Assembly (NCBI GenBank): GCA_035294245.1
Contig: DATGLG010000042.1
Span: 70,970-134,969, forward strand
Source: DATGLG01 sp035294245
GTDB taxonomy: Bacteria > Pseudomonadota > Alphaproteobacteria > JACZXZ01
Reading direction: 5' to 3'
DNA: 64,000 nt
The notes beneath the pieces are model-generated. The model was not told the origin of the DNA. It did no database searches and saw only the letters and a list, made by a program, of their open reading frames with translations. The position numbers were made by a program, and so were the translations under genes. This document shows positions 8,039-17,620 of this stretch, piece by piece. How positions within the stretch are numbered: position 1 is the stretch's first letter; each line of letters starts with the position of its first letter.

Positions 8039-9466
8039 TCATCCCCTCGAGGTGCGGGTGAGGCCACCCGCTACGGAATTGCTCTCGGCCCCCTCGAGGA
8101 AGGTCACAAGCTCGTAAAGCCGCCCGAGCCCGCAAAGCCGGAGGCCGCTCGCATTCGCCGGTGCGGCTCTTTTCGCGCCGTCCCGGCGTGAACGCGATGG
8201 CATGATCGCTTGGTTGAAGCCCAATCGCGCGGCCTCCTTGAGGCGCTGGTCGGTATGGTTCACCGATCGCACCTCCCCGGAAAGTCCGATCTCTCCGAAA
8301 ACGACGGTTTCGGGGGGAACCGGGCGATCCGTCAACGACGAGACGAGAGCCGCCGCGACGGCCAAATCTGCCGCCGGTTCGGTGATCCGGAGACCTCCCG
8401 CCACGTTCAAATAGACATCTCGTCCCCCAAGTGCAAGCCCGCAGCGCGCCTCGAGGACGGCGAGAACCATCGCCAGCCGGCCGCTGTCCCAGCCCACCAC
8501 GGCTCGACGGGGGGTGGCAAAGGCGGAGGGAGCCACCAGCGCTTGAATCTCGACCAGCATGGGACGGGTCCCCTCCATCCCGGCAAAGACGGCGGCGCCG
8601 CTGACCGCTTGCTCTCGCTCGCCGAGAAAGAGGGCGGAGGGGTTCCCGACCTCCACCAAGCCGCGATCGGTCATTTCGAATACGCCGATCTCATCGGTCG
8701 GGCCGAAACGGTTCTTGACCGCCCGCAAGATGCGGAACTGGTGGCCGCGCTCGCCCTCGAAATAGAGCACCGTATCCACCATGTGCTCGAGCACGCGAGG
8801 CCCGGCGATCTGCCCCTCCTTGGTGACATGCCCGACCATGAAAACCGTGAAGCCGCGACGCTTGGCCACCCGGATGAGCTCCTGGGCCGAGGCGCGCACC
8901 TGGGTGACCGTGCCCGGTGCCGAGTCGAGGGTGTCCAGATACATGGTCTGTATGGAGTCGATCACAACGATCCGAGGGCCGTCCGGGGCATCCAGGCTCG
9001 CCAGCACGTCTCGGAGATTCGTCGCCGCGGCGAGCTCAACCGGCGCCTGCGCAAGACCCATTCGCGCCGCGCGCATGCGCACCTGATCGATCGCCTCCTC
9101 GCCTGAAATATAGGCGCACCGCAGGCTATTTGCGAGCCGCGCGATGACTTGGAGTAGGAGCGTCGACTTGCCGATGCCCGGATCGCCGCCGATCAGCACG
9201 GCAGTCGCGGGCACCAAGCCCCCTCCCGCAACGCGATCGAACTCCGCCATCCCGCTGACCCAGCGAGGCGCCTCGGCCGGCGCGCCGTCGAGCCGGGCGA
9301 AGGCGAGGGGCCGGCCCTTGGCGCCGCCCAACCCTCGCGGCGCGCTCTCGCCGGCGGGTTCCTCGATAATGGTATTCCATGCGCCGCAGGCCTCGCAGCG
9401 GCCCATCCAGCGTCGGTGGCTGGCGCCGCACTCCTGACAGACATAACGCGGCGACCCCTTGGCCAC
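8039..9466 (-). CDS. radA: DNA repair protein RadA
   Basis: A 475-residue RecA-related branch-migration ATPase. The N-terminal zinc finger has two CxxC pairs (CQECG and CEACG), followed by Walker A GGDPGIGKST near residue 93, the RadA-specific VKNRFGPTDE motif and a C-terminal Lon-like domain. It processes recombination intermediates. It is cotranscribed with cvpA and purF; the cvpA ribosome binding site lies at its 3' end. Confidence 0.95.
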   Translation of the reverse strand: MAKGSPRYVCQECGASHRRWMGRCEACGAWNTIIEEPAGESAPRGLGGAKGRPLAFARLDGAPAEAPRWVSGMAEFDRVAGGGLVPATAVLIGGDPGIGKSTLLLQVIARLANSLRCAYISGEEAIDQVRMRAARMGLAQAPVELAAATNLRDVLASLDAPDGPRIVVIDSIQTMYLDTLDSAPGTVTQVRASAQELIRVAKRRGFTVFMVGHVTKEGQIAGPRVLEHMVDTVLYFEGERGHQFRILRAVKNRFGPTDEIGVFEMTDRGLVEVGNPSALFLGEREQAVSGAAVFAGMEGTRPMLVEIQALVAPSAFATPRRAVVGWDSGRLAMVLAVLEARCGLALGGRDVYLNVAGGLRITEPAADLAVAAALVSSLTDRPVPPETVVFGEIGLSGEVRSVNHTDQRLKEAARLGFNQAIMPSRSRRDGAKRAAPANASGLRLCGLGRLYELVTFLEGAESNSVAGGLTRTSRG

Positions 9467-9513
9467 TTACTGCCGTACTCCCGACCGGCTGGAGCAGAAG
9501 CGGAGCCGACGGT

Positions 9514-10290
9514 TCAAGCGCGAATCTCCATCTGGATCGGGCCTTCGGCCCGGCCGTGGATGAACTGATCCACATAGGGATTCGCAACGTGATCCAGCTC
9601 CTCGACCCGACCGGTCCAAATGATTCGTCCGCCATAAAGCATGGCGACGCGATCGGCGATCTTGCGCACGCTGGCCATGTCATGGGTGATGGACAGGGCG
9701 GTCGCCCCCAGCTCCTTCACGCATTTGCGAATGAGGTTGTTAATCACGTCGCCCATGATCGGATCCAGTCCGGTGGTGGGCTCGTCGAAGAAGATGATCT
9801 CGGGATCGGCGGCGATGGCGCGCGCAAGTCCCACCCGCTTCTTCATGCCCCCTGAGAGCTCGGCTGGGGAAAGCTCGCCGACATCGGCGCCCAATCCGAC
9901 CTGGGCAAGCTTCTCGGTCGCGATCCGCTTGGCCTCGGGGCGTGGCAACCCTTTGGCCTGGATGAGGCCGAAGGCCACGTTCTCCCACACCGAGAGGCTG
10001 TCAAAAAGCGCCGCTCCTTGAAATAGCATCCCGAATTTGCGCAGCACGCGCTCCTGCTCGCGCCCGTTGAGGCCGGTAACGGGCTCGCCGTCGACCTCGA
10101 TCGTGCCGCGCTCCGGCACAAGCAGGCCAAGGATGCATTTAAGCGTGACGGATTTGCCGGATCCCGAGCCACCGATGACAACCATCGATTCGCCGGGGGC
10201 GATGTCGAGATCGACGCCCTTCAGCACCTGTTTCGGCCCGAAGGACTTATGCACGTCACGGAGCCTGATCTTCGGCGTCGCGGTGGTCAT
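9514..10290 (-). CDS. mlaF: ABC transporter ATPase of the Mla phospholipid system
   Basis: A 258-residue ATP-binding subunit with Walker A GGSGSGKSV near residue 39, signature LSGGMKKRVGLARA, and Walker B IIFFDEPTTGLDP. The GGMKKR signature and the adjacent MlaE permease identify the Mla/Ttg2 lipid-transport type rather than a drug exporter. The complex moves phospholipids between inner and outer membrane and keeps the outer leaflet asymmetric. mlaE is 51 bases upstream. No mlaD or mlaC gene is adjacent, so the substrate-binding partners must be elsewhere. Confidence 0.9.
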   Translation of the reverse strand: MTTATPKIRLRDVHKSFGPKQVLKGVDLDIAPGESMVVIGGSGSGKSVTLKCILGLLVPERGTIEVDGEPVTGLNGREQERVLRKFGMLFQGAALFDSLSVWENVAFGLIQAKGLPRPEAKRIATEKLAQVGLGADVGELSPAELSGGMKKRVGLARAIAADPEIIFFDEPTTGLDPIMGDVINNLIRKCVKELGATALSITHDMASVRKIADRVAMLYGGRIIWTGRVEELDHVANPYVDQFIHGRAEGPIQMEIRA

Positions 10291-10341
10291 CGGTGGAGGC
10301 TTGTGCCTGCGCTATGGTGAAGGGCGAGTCTCATGAGCTGC

Positions 10342-11121
10342 TCAGGTGCCGAAGAAGATGGCGGTCAGCATATAGTTGAAGACGAAGATGAGAATCGAGG
10401 CGGAGACGACGGCATTCGTCGTCGCGGCGCCGACGCCCTCGGCACCGCCCCGGGAATGGTATCCGTGATAGCAGCCCATGAGAGCGATCAGGAACCCGAA
10501 GACCGCCGCCTTCACCAGACCGGAAACGACGTCGATCGTTTTCAAGAAGTCCCATGTCAGCTTGATATAGTTCGACGGGTTGAAGCCGAGCTTGTGAACA
10601 CTGACGATATAGCCGCCGAAGACGCCGATGATATCGGCGACGAGGACGAGGAGCGGCAACATCGTGAGCCCGGCGATGAGCCGCGGAGCCACGAGGTACT
10701 TGTAAGGGTCAGTCGATAGGGTGACCAGGGCATCCACCTGCTCCGTCACGCGCATGGTGCCAATTTCCGCCGCCATCGCCGCCCCAACGCGTCCGGCGAC
10801 CATCAGCCCGGCGAGGACCGGCGCCAGCTCTCGCGTCATCGACAGCACGACGACCGTGGCGATCGCCGACTCGGCATTGAAGCGGGAGAAGCCTGTATAG
10901 CTCTGCAGCGCCAGCACCATACCGGTGAAGATTGCGGTCAAGCCGACGACCGGCAGCGAGAAATAGCCGATCTGAATCATCTGCAGACCGATCAGGCGGA
11001 AGAAGAACGGGGGCCTGATGCAGTGGAAGAGGGCTGTTGCGGTGAAGATGGTAAGGCGCCCGGCGGCGGCCAGGAAGCTCAGAAAGACCCGTCCGATCGG
11101 CGCGAGCGCGGCGCTAAGCAC
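10342..11121 (-). CDS. mlaE: MlaE family ABC transporter permease
   Basis: A 259-residue integral membrane protein of the MlaE/DUF140 family with five to six hydrophobic segments and the conserved stretch RELAPVLAGLMVAGRVGAAM. It forms the membrane part of the phospholipid transporter with MlaF. It starts three bases from the alr stop, so the gene is probably in one transcript with alr and mlaF. Confidence 0.9.
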   Translation of the reverse strand: MLSAALAPIGRVFLSFLAAAGRLTIFTATALFHCIRPPFFFRLIGLQMIQIGYFSLPVVGLTAIFTGMVLALQSYTGFSRFNAESAIATVVVLSMTRELAPVLAGLMVAGRVGAAMAAEIGTMRVTEQVDALVTLSTDPYKYLVAPRLIAGLTMLPLLVLVADIIGVFGGYIVSVHKLGFNPSNYIKLTWDFLKTIDVVSGLVKAAVFGFLIALMGCYHGYHSRGGAEGVGAATTNAVVSASILIFVFNYMLTAIFFGT

Positions 11122-11123
11122 GA

Positions 11124-12236
11124 TCAGTGCCGGTCGATGTCGAGATAGCGCCGCGCGAGGCGTCGTCCCGTGCCGAGATTGGTCAAGACCTCGTAGCCGA
11201 TGGTCCCCGCATCCGCGGCGACCTGATCGATCGTGCGGTGGGGTCCAATCAACTCGACGCGGGCGTCGGGCCGGAGCAGCGCCGCAGGCACGTCGGTGAC
11301 GTCGAGGGTGACGAGATCCATCGAGACGCGGCCCACGAGAGGTGCGGGGTAATCCCCTATGAAGCCCCGGCTTCGATTGCCGAGGGCCCGAAAATAACCA
11401 TCCGCATAGCCAACGCCGACCGTTGCGATGCGCGACGGTCGGCGGACGAGATGGGTCGCACCATAGCCAACGGTCTGGGGACTGTCAACGTCACGCACCT
11501 GGAGGATTTTGCAATTCAATTCAACTACTTGCGCCATCGGATTGGGTGCGCCGGAGAGCGGGCAGACGCCGTAGAGCGCAGCACCTGGACGAGCCTGATC
11601 GAGGTGATAGGGCTTGCCGAGAAAGATGCCCGAGGACGCGGCGAGACTGGCCGGCGCGCTGGGCAGGCCTCGGCGCAGCGAGGCGAAGCGCGCGAGCTGC
11701 GCCGCGTTGAGCTCGTGATCGGCCGTATCCGCGCAGGCGAGATGGCTGATGACGGCGCGCAGCGCAAGGCCGCGAAGCCGGTCGGGATCGGCTGCGAGAA
11801 TCGCCACCTCTTGCCGCGGCAGGCCCAGGCGGTTCATGCCGCTGTCGAGATGCAGCATCGCCGGCTGCGGGCCACGCGCGCGCGCAAACGCGGCCCAGCG
11901 CTCGATCTGCTCGAGGCTGTTCAGGACGGGTATCAGGCGATGCGCGGCGAAGCTCGCCTCGGACCCCTCGACGACGCCATCGAAAACGGCGATCTCGCCG
12001 TTCGGGAGCGCCTTGCGGAGGGCGATCCCCTCGCTCAGTCGGGCGACATAGAAGAGACGGCAACCCGCCGCGGCGAGCGCGGGAGCGACCTTATCGGCGC
12101 CGAGGCCGTAAGCATCCGCCTTCACCACGGCGGCGCATTCCGCCGGGTGGACCATTTCCCGCAGCTTGCGCCAATTCCCGAGAACGGCGGCGAGGTCGAT
12201 GGTCAGCTCGGCGACGGCACTCTCACTGGGAGGCAT
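11124..12236 (-). CDS. alr: Alanine racemase
   Basis: A 370-residue fold-type III PLP enzyme making D-alanine for peptidoglycan. The PLP lysine lies in VVKADAYGLG near residue 38. The catalytic tyrosine is in GVGYADGYFR and the C-terminal beta domain is present. The frame is open to 12317, but that extension is low-quality; ATG 12236 gives a normal length and overlaps the 3' end of dnaB by 14 bases. dnaB-alr adjacency is common in proteobacteria. Confidence 0.92.
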   Translation of the reverse strand: MPPSESAVAELTIDLAAVLGNWRKLREMVHPAECAAVVKADAYGLGADKVAPALAAAGCRLFYVARLSEGIALRKALPNGEIAVFDGVVEGSEASFAAHRLIPVLNSLEQIERWAAFARARGPQPAMLHLDSGMNRLGLPRQEVAILAADPDRLRGLALRAVISHLACADTADHELNAAQLARFASLRRGLPSAPASLAASSGIFLGKPYHLDQARPGAALYGVCPLSGAPNPMAQVVELNCKILQVRDVDSPQTVGYGATHLVRRPSRIATVGVGYADGYFRALGNRSRGFIGDYPAPLVGRVSMDLVTLDVTDVPAALLRPDARVELIGPHRTIDQVAADAGTIGYEVLTNLGTGRRLARRYLDIDRH

Positions 12237-13755
12237 CGGCGTAGTCGGGGCGCTCGAGATTGCCGAAGCGCGTATAGGTGCCGTCGAAGAACAACCCGAC
12301 GGTGCCGATGGGACCATGACGCTGCTTCGCGATGTTCACCTCGGCGACGTTGTGCACTTGCTCGCAACGCTTCAGCCATTGCTCGTGCCGCTGCTCGAAC
12401 TTTTCCGGCGTCTCGTCGGGCCGCTGCTTGGGCTCGGCGCGCTCGAGGTAGTATTGCTCGCGGAAGATGAACATGACGACATCGGCATCCTGCTCGATCG
12501 AGCCCGACTCGCGAAGGTCGGCAAGCTGCGGCCGCTTGTCCTCGCGCTGCTCGACCGCGCGCGAAAGCTGGGAAAGGGCGAGGACCGGCACCTGGAGCTC
12601 CTTGGCCAGCGCCTTCAGCCCCCGCGTGATCTCGGAAACTTCCTGGACGCGATTGTCGCTGCGGGTGGTCCCGCCGGGATAAAGGAGCTGTAGATAGTCG
12701 ATGACGATGAGCCCGAGCCCGTGCTGGCGCTTGAGCCGCCGCGCCCGGGTGCGCAATGCGGGGATGGTCAGAGCCGGCGTGTCGTCGATGAAGAGCGGAA
12801 CTCGTGAGAGCTGCTGCACGACTTCGAGGAAGCGCGGAAAGTCCTCGCGGCTCACCTCGCCGCGGCGGATGCGATCGGAGGCGATCTCCGTCTGCTCCGA
12901 AAGCAGGCGATTCGCGAGCTGCTCGGCCGACATCTCGAGGGAGAAGAAGGCCACCTTCGCGCCTTCCGCCACCTCCATCTTGCCTTCCGCATTGGTCGCC
13001 TCGCGATAGGCGGCGGCAGCATTGAAGGCGATATTCGTCGCGAGAGCCGTCTTTCCCATGGATGGGCGGCCCGCAAGGATGACGAGATCGGAAGGGTGAA
13101 GCCCGCCGAGCTTCTTGTCGAGGTCGCGAAAGCCGGTCGTAACGCCGGAGACGTGGCTGGAGCGCTTGAACGCCGCCTCGGCGGTGTCGATCGCCTGGCG
13201 CAAGGCATCGGGGAGAGGCGTGAAGCCCCCCTCGAACTGCCCGGTGGTGGCGAGATCGTAGAGATTGCGCTCCGCCTCTTCGATCTGCTGCATGGCGCTT
13301 TCGTCGAGCGTCACCTCATAGGCGCGGTTGACGACATCGCTGCCCAGCTCGATGAGCTGTCGCCGCAGAAACAGATCGTGGATCGTGCGGCCGTATTCAC
13401 CGGCATTGATGATGCTAATCGCGGCACCTTCCAGCCGGGCGAGGTATTTGGTGCCGCCGATCTCCTCAAGCGTCTTGTCCTGCTCGAAATACGCCTTGAG
13501 CGTCACCGAATTTGCGAGCTGGCCGCGCTCGATCAGTCGGCTGCACGCATCGAACATGCGCTGATGGCGCGGGTCGATGAAATGATCCGGCCTGAGGAAC
13601 TCCGAGACTTTCTCGTAGGCGCGATTATTGGCGAGAATGGCACCGAGGAGCGCCATCTCGGCCTCGACGTTGTGCGGAGGTGTTCTTAGCGCCGGAGGCC
13701 CGTCGCCGTTCCCGACGAGGGACGCGACCGTGCTCTCCTTTCGTGCCGTCTCCAT
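12223..13755 (-). CDS. dnaB: Replicative DNA helicase DnaB
   Basis: A 510-residue hexameric helicase. The N-terminal primase-interacting domain begins PPHNVEAEMALLGAIL. The RecA-like C-terminal domain has Walker A GRPSMGKTALA, Walker B VIDYLQLL and the ESGSIEQDADVV arginine-finger region. It unwinds DNA ahead of the replisome. No intein is seen. It is the first gene of the dnaB-alr-mlaEF string. Confidence 0.96.
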   Translation of the reverse strand: METARKESTVASLVGNGDGPPALRTPPHNVEAEMALLGAILANNRAYEKVSEFLRPDHFIDPRHQRMFDACSRLIERGQLANSVTLKAYFEQDKTLEEIGGTKYLARLEGAAISIINAGEYGRTIHDLFLRRQLIELGSDVVNRAYEVTLDESAMQQIEEAERNLYDLATTGQFEGGFTPLPDALRQAIDTAEAAFKRSSHVSGVTTGFRDLDKKLGGLHPSDLVILAGRPSMGKTALATNIAFNAAAAYREATNAEGKMEVAEGAKVAFFSLEMSAEQLANRLLSEQTEIASDRIRRGEVSREDFPRFLEVVQQLSRVPLFIDDTPALTIPALRTRARRLKRQHGLGLIVIDYLQLLYPGGTTRSDNRVQEVSEITRGLKALAKELQVPVLALSQLSRAVEQREDKRPQLADLRESGSIEQDADVVMFIFREQYYLERAEPKQRPDETPEKFEQRHEQWLKRCEQVHNVAEVNIAKQRHGPIGTVGLFFDGTYTRFGNLERPDYADASQ

Positions 13756-13846
13756 GATGAGGAAAGCTTAGCAAGCGGGTTCGGCCGGAGACAGGAGAAT
13801 GTTGGTCTGAATAAGGCGAAGATCGGGGATAAGTCGCCGGCCTGGC

Positions 13847-15088
13847 TCACGCCTGCGCGGCGGCGGACAGGCCGTGCGCATTCGCATGCTCGCGTTCCCA
13901 GTCCAGCATATAATCGCGCGTGAGGGGCACGGTATCGACGTGCTTCGCGAGCTGCATCTGGACGACCATCTGGCGCAGATAGCGGAAGGCGACCTCGCAG
14001 CTCGTGAGATAGAACTCCCACATGCGGCAGAAGCGCTCGTCGTAAAGCCGGAGCGCCTCGTCGCGGTGGGCGAGGAAGCGTCGGCGCCATTCGCGCAGGG
14101 TCTTCGCGTAGTGCAGGCGCAGGATCTCGATATCGGTGACCCAGAGCCCGACCTTCTCGACGGCCGTCAGCACTTCCGATAGCGCTGGCGTATAGCCGCC
14201 CGGGAAGATGTATTTGCGCAGCCAGGGACTGGTGCCGCCCGGCGGCTCCATGCGGCCGATCGAATGAAGGAGGCAAATGCCATCGTCGCTCAGCAGCTCC
14301 TTCACCTTGGCAAAGAACTCGCCATAGTGATTGGGGCCGACATGCTCGAACATCCCGACGGAGACGATGCGGTCGAATTGCCCACGCATGTCGCGATAGT
14401 CGCGCAAGGCGAAGTCGACCCGATTTGAGAGGCCGGCCTTCGCGGCCCGCTCGCGGGAGACCTTGAGCTGCTCGTCGGAAAGGGTGATGCCGGTTACCTT
14501 GGCGCCTTCCGAGAAGCGCGCCAGCGTCAATGCAAGGCCGCCCCAGCCCGAGCCGATGTCCAGGATCCTGAGACCGGGCTTGAGCCGGAGCTTGGAGGCG
14601 ATGTGGCGCTTCTTGTTTTCCTGCGCGACGTCCAGGCTTTCGTTGCCCGATGAGAAATAGGCGCAAGAATACTGGCGGTCCCGGTCGAGGAATAAGTCGT
14701 AAAGGCGCCCCGAGAGATCGTAATGATGCGCGGCGTTCCTACGCGCCCTCCGCTTGGGATTGAATGTGCGAAGGGGGCGCAGGAGACGTTGCAATCCCTG
14801 ATAGTGCAGCTGGAGCGGATGGCTCTCCACGCGCTCCATATTGCTCAGGATCAGGTCGAGAAGCCCGTAGAGATCTCCCTCCTCGATGGTGAGGGTCCCG
14901 TCCATGAAGGCTTCGCCCAGATAGAGGCTGGGATGGAAGAAAAGCTTGTAGTGGAGGGCGGGATCGTGAAGGCGTATGGCGATCACGCGGCCGTCCGGCT
15001 CACCGAAGCTATGGCTTCGTCCGCGCGCATCGATGACTTTCAGGGTGCCCGAACGGATCACCCGACCGAGAAGGTGCCCAAGCAGCAT
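13847..15088 (-). CDS. cfa: Cyclopropane-fatty-acyl-phospholipid synthase family methyltransferase
   Basis: A 413-residue SAM-dependent methyltransferase. The SAM site ILDIGSGWGGLAL lies in the middle of the protein, with CAYFSS upstream and the C-terminal GGYTPALSEV and RMWEFYLTSCEVAF blocks typical of CFA synthases. It adds a methylene bridge to unsaturated acyl chains of membrane lipids. ATG 15088 (MLLGHLLG) is preferred over the in-frame ATG at 15124, which has no ribosome binding site. It stands alone between dnaB and rplI. Confidence 0.9.
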   Translation of the reverse strand: MLLGHLLGRVIRSGTLKVIDARGRSHSFGEPDGRVIAIRLHDPALHYKLFFHPSLYLGEAFMDGTLTIEEGDLYGLLDLILSNMERVESHPLQLHYQGLQRLLRPLRTFNPKRRARRNAAHHYDLSGRLYDLFLDRDRQYSCAYFSSGNESLDVAQENKKRHIASKLRLKPGLRILDIGSGWGGLALTLARFSEGAKVTGITLSDEQLKVSRERAAKAGLSNRVDFALRDYRDMRGQFDRIVSVGMFEHVGPNHYGEFFAKVKELLSDDGICLLHSIGRMEPPGGTSPWLRKYIFPGGYTPALSEVLTAVEKVGLWVTDIEILRLHYAKTLREWRRRFLAHRDEALRLYDERFCRMWEFYLTSCEVAFRYLRQMVVQMQLAKHVDTVPLTRDYMLDWEREHANAHGLSAAAQA

Positions 15089-15204
15089 GGCTCCCTTCCA
15101 TCCCCGTTTTCTTGTCCTGCCCATTCGAAGGGCGTCACGCTCTCCGACGGGCTTTGTCGCCCCCTAATATTGCCCTTCTTTTCGGCAGTGTACAGGGGAG
15201 GGGA

Positions 15205-15777
15205 TCAGGCGGCCGGGGCATCCTCTTGCTGGTGCTGCGCTTCGCCTTCGGCAGCCGCGGCCTCGCCCTCGGCCGCCGGCTCGCCGGCGCCGATGATGGC
15301 GCCGCCATGCTCGATCTGGAGTTGGGCCTCCTCGGCCGAGCGCGCCACGTTCACCGTGACGTTCACGCCGACCTCGGCGTGAAGCGCCACGCGCACTGGA
15401 TGCAGGCCGAGCATCTTGATGGGGTGATCGAGCTGGATCATGCGGCGCTCCACGGGAAAGCCCGCCTCGGCGATGGCCGCCGCGATGTCCCGTGCCGTGG
15501 CGGAGCCGTAGAGCTGCCCGGTCTCGCTCGCCTGACGCACGAGCGTGACGATCAGCCCGTCGAGCTTGCCGGCGATCCCCGAGGCCTCGCTCAGCTTCGC
15601 CTCGTTTGCCGCCTCGAGCCGGGCTCGCTGCGACTCGAAATAGGCGAGGTTTGCCTTGGTCGTCCGCAGGGCCTTTTTTTGCGGCAGGAGGTAGTTGCGC
15701 GCATAGCCCGGCTTGACTTTGACCACGTCGCCAATCTTGCCAAGCTTCTCGATCCGCTCCAGGAGAATGACTTCCAT
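15205..15777 (-). CDS. rplI: 50S ribosomal protein L9
   Basis: A 190-residue protein with the L9 N-terminal domain (MEVILLERIEKLGKIGD and PGYARNYLLP) and the C-terminal globular domain. A 30-residue Ala/Glu/Gln-rich tail typical of alphaproteobacterial L9 follows. ATG 15777 is preceded by GGAG and gives the standard N-terminus; a frame extending to 15792 is not used. It is the last gene of the rpsF operon. Confidence 0.95.
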   Translation of the reverse strand: MEVILLERIEKLGKIGDVVKVKPGYARNYLLPQKKALRTTKANLAYFESQRARLEAANEAKLSEASGIAGKLDGLIVTLVRQASETGQLYGSATARDIAAAIAEAGFPVERRMIQLDHPIKMLGLHPVRVALHAEVGVNVTVNVARSAEEAQLQIEHGGAIIGAGEPAAEGEAAAAEGEAQHQQEDAPAA

Positions 15778-15782
15778 TGCTT

Positions 15783-16745
15783 CTACTCCCAATTGCCGTC
15801 GGGCCCGTCCTTGGGCCGCATCAGGCGCTGTCTCAGGCCGACGAGCTGATCAATGAGGCCGAGCGCTGCGACACCGAAGATCACAACCCACGACATGATA
15901 ACGATGATCAGCGCCAAGAATAAATAAAGCAGCATAAAATGCCCGGCTCTCGCGCCGCTCCGTCGCGCCGCCGCATGGGCAAGGGCAAGGCCGCCGAAGA
16001 AATACGGCATGGCCAGGATCAGGCAAAGGTTCTCGCCGACGAAGCCAGCCGTGCCCGGCGCCGCCACGCCGAGGAGAGCTGTCGCCGCAACCGCGAGCCC
16101 CAGCCAGCGGGGCAGGTCGAAGGAGGCGAGATCCGGACTCGGTCGCAGATTGCGCGCGAAGCGGATCAGAAGCCCCTGGGCGAGCGCCCCGTTGGCCGCC
16201 GTCACCAGCAGCCAGGAGCATGCGCCCAGCCCCGGCAGCACCGCGACGAAGGCGTCGAGCATGCGCTCGGCGCCCGGCGGCGCCGTCTCCAATCCAAGGG
16301 CGCTCCGCATCGAGCCGAAGATCCGCGCCACCTCGCCCCTGAGTCCGCCATCCGTCCCCGCAAATGCCAGGACGAGGGCCAGGAAGACGAGCCCGGCGTA
16401 GAGGCTCGCCCACACCAGAAGCCGCCCGGCTGGATACCATTCGGTCGTGCCGTCGGGGTGCCTCCGGATGAGGGTTCCCTGCCGTACGAGGAGATAGGCC
16501 GGTATCGCCTCCGCGACCGCGTAGTTGACCATCGCCGCTGGTCCGAGCAAGAGACCAGCTAGCACGATCCCGGCGCAGTTTGCGATGAGGGCGCCCCGCA
16601 TGCCCTGGCTCAAGCCAACGAGGAAGAGGGGGAGTTGCGCCATGAGCATGAGCAGAAGCGCCCCCAGCGTCCCGATCATCGTCGAGGCGTAAAGGAGCGC
16701 GCTCACGGCGCCGCCGCAGAGCGCGATCAAGGTGGCAACGGACAT
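15783..16745 (-). CDS. DUF2232 membrane protein
   Basis: A 320-residue integral membrane protein with about eight hydrophobic segments and no soluble domain. The early part, ALLLMLMAQLPLFLVGLSQG, and the position between rpsR and rplI are typical of the DUF2232 family (distantly related to Bacillus YybS). The function is unknown. The close packing (six bases to rplI) implies cotranscription with the ribosomal genes. The C-terminal helix is followed by a short basic tail. Confidence 0.82.
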   Translation of the reverse strand: MSVATLIALCGGAVSALLYASTMIGTLGALLLMLMAQLPLFLVGLSQGMRGALIANCAGIVLAGLLLGPAAMVNYAVAEAIPAYLLVRQGTLIRRHPDGTTEWYPAGRLLVWASLYAGLVFLALVLAFAGTDGGLRGEVARIFGSMRSALGLETAPPGAERMLDAFVAVLPGLGACSWLLVTAANGALAQGLLIRFARNLRPSPDLASFDLPRWLGLAVAATALLGVAAPGTAGFVGENLCLILAMPYFFGGLALAHAAARRSGARAGHFMLLYLFLALIIVIMSWVVIFGVAALGLIDQLVGLRQRLMRPKDGPDGNWE

Positions 16746-16775
16746 CCATCGCTCGCCTTATCCGCCGCAGTCGCC

Positions 16776-17015
16776 CTACTGGATCACGTAGGGCAGCAAT
16801 GCCAGGAAGCGCGCGCGCTTGATGGCCTGCGCAAGCTCGCGCTGGCGCTTGGTCGAGACGGCCGTGATCCGGCTTGGCACGATCTTGCCGCGCTCCGAGA
16901 TGAAGCGCGAGAGGAGCCGAACGTCCTTGTAGTCGATCTTCGGCGCATGCGGCCCCGAGAAGGGGCAGCTCTTACGGCGGCGGAAGAACGGGCGACGAGG
17001 ACCAGCGGGGCTCAT
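16776..17015 (-). CDS. rpsR: 30S ribosomal protein S18
   Basis: A 79-residue basic protein with the S18 core YKDVRLLSRFISERGKI and RAIKRARFLALLPY-like C-terminus. The RRKSCPFSG segment keeps one Cys of the zinc-binding ancestral form. It forms a heterodimer with S6 on the platform of the small subunit. The start ATG overlaps the rpsF stop (ATGA). Confidence 0.96.
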   Translation of the reverse strand: MSPAGPRRPFFRRRKSCPFSGPHAPKIDYKDVRLLSRFISERGKIVPSRITAVSTKRQRELAQAIKRARFLALLPYVIQ

Positions 17016-17473
17016 GCGGCGCCTCCTTCGGCGGCGGGTTCGGCGCTGCCGCTCACGTCACTGCGGGGCGCGCGGCGACCGCCGCCGCCAAAGCGGCGCC
17101 CTTCGCCGTCGCGGAAGCGGCCACCCTCGCGGTCATCACGGCCTTCGCGACTCTTGCTTTGCATCATGGCCGAAGGACCCTCCTCGAGAGCATCGACACG
17201 CACGGTGAGGAAGCGGATGATGTCCTCATTGATGCGCATATTGCGCTCCATTTCCGTGATTGCCGGCGGGGGCGCATCGAGGTTGAGGAGCACGTAGTGG
17301 CCCTTCCGGTTCTTCTTGATCCGGTAGGTCAGATTGCGCAGGCCCCAATACTCCTTCTTGGTGACCTTGCCGCCGCGCTCTTGAATGATGTTGGTGAAGG
17401 CTTCCACCAGGCTGTCCACCTGGGCGGACGAAACATCCTGGCGTGCGATGAACACGCTTTCGTAAAAGGCCAA
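17012..17473 (-). CDS. rpsF: 30S ribosomal protein S6
   Basis: A 153-residue S6 with a normal first 100 residues (FYESVFIARQDVS, YWGLRNLTYRIKKNRKGHY) and a long Arg/Gly/Glu-rich tail, common in alphaproteobacteria. The start is taken as TTG 17473. It directly precedes the conserved AFYES, an AAGGAG site lies eight bases before it, and no ATG is suitably placed. The frame open to 17566 has no homology. It is the first gene of rpsF-rpsR-DUF2232-rplI. Confidence 0.95.
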   Translation of the reverse strand: MAFYESVFIARQDVSSAQVDSLVEAFTNIIQERGGKVTKKEYWGLRNLTYRIKKNRKGHYVLLNLDAPPPAITEMERNMRINEDIIRFLTVRVDALEEGPSAMMQSKSREGRDDREGGRFRDGEGRRFGGGGRRAPRSDVSGSAEPAAEGGAA

Positions 17474-17518
17474 ATTTTGACTCCTTTTGGCTGTTACATG
17501 GCCCGGCGCTGTGTTTCT

Positions 17519-17536
17519 GGCCACAAGACCGTGGCC
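17519..17536 (-). promoter_or_regulatory. Perfect hairpin in the rpsF leader
   Basis: GGCCAC (17519-17524) and GTGGCC (17531-17536) form a six-base stem with a six-base loop about 45 bases before the rpsF start. Leaders of rpsF in many bacteria carry an S6:S18-binding autoregulatory motif. Whether this hairpin is part of one cannot be decided by eye, since the diagnostic bulge was not recognised. Confidence 0.3.
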
Positions 17537-17592
17537 CAACCAGCCGCCCGGGCCTAGCCGGCTCATACCGGCAAGGAGCGACGAAGCGGCGC

Positions 17593-17620
17593 ATCATACA
17601 CAAAAGCCCTCTCTGCGCAA
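17593..17620 (-). promoter_or_regulatory. Probable promoter of the rpsF operon
   Basis: Reading the minus strand, TTGCGC (17620-17615) is separated by 16 bases from TATGAT (17598-17593), a near-consensus -10. The start would fall near 17586, giving a leader of about 110 bases. The -35 hexamer is directly adjacent to the triple 15-bp repeat at 17621-17665. Confidence 0.55.
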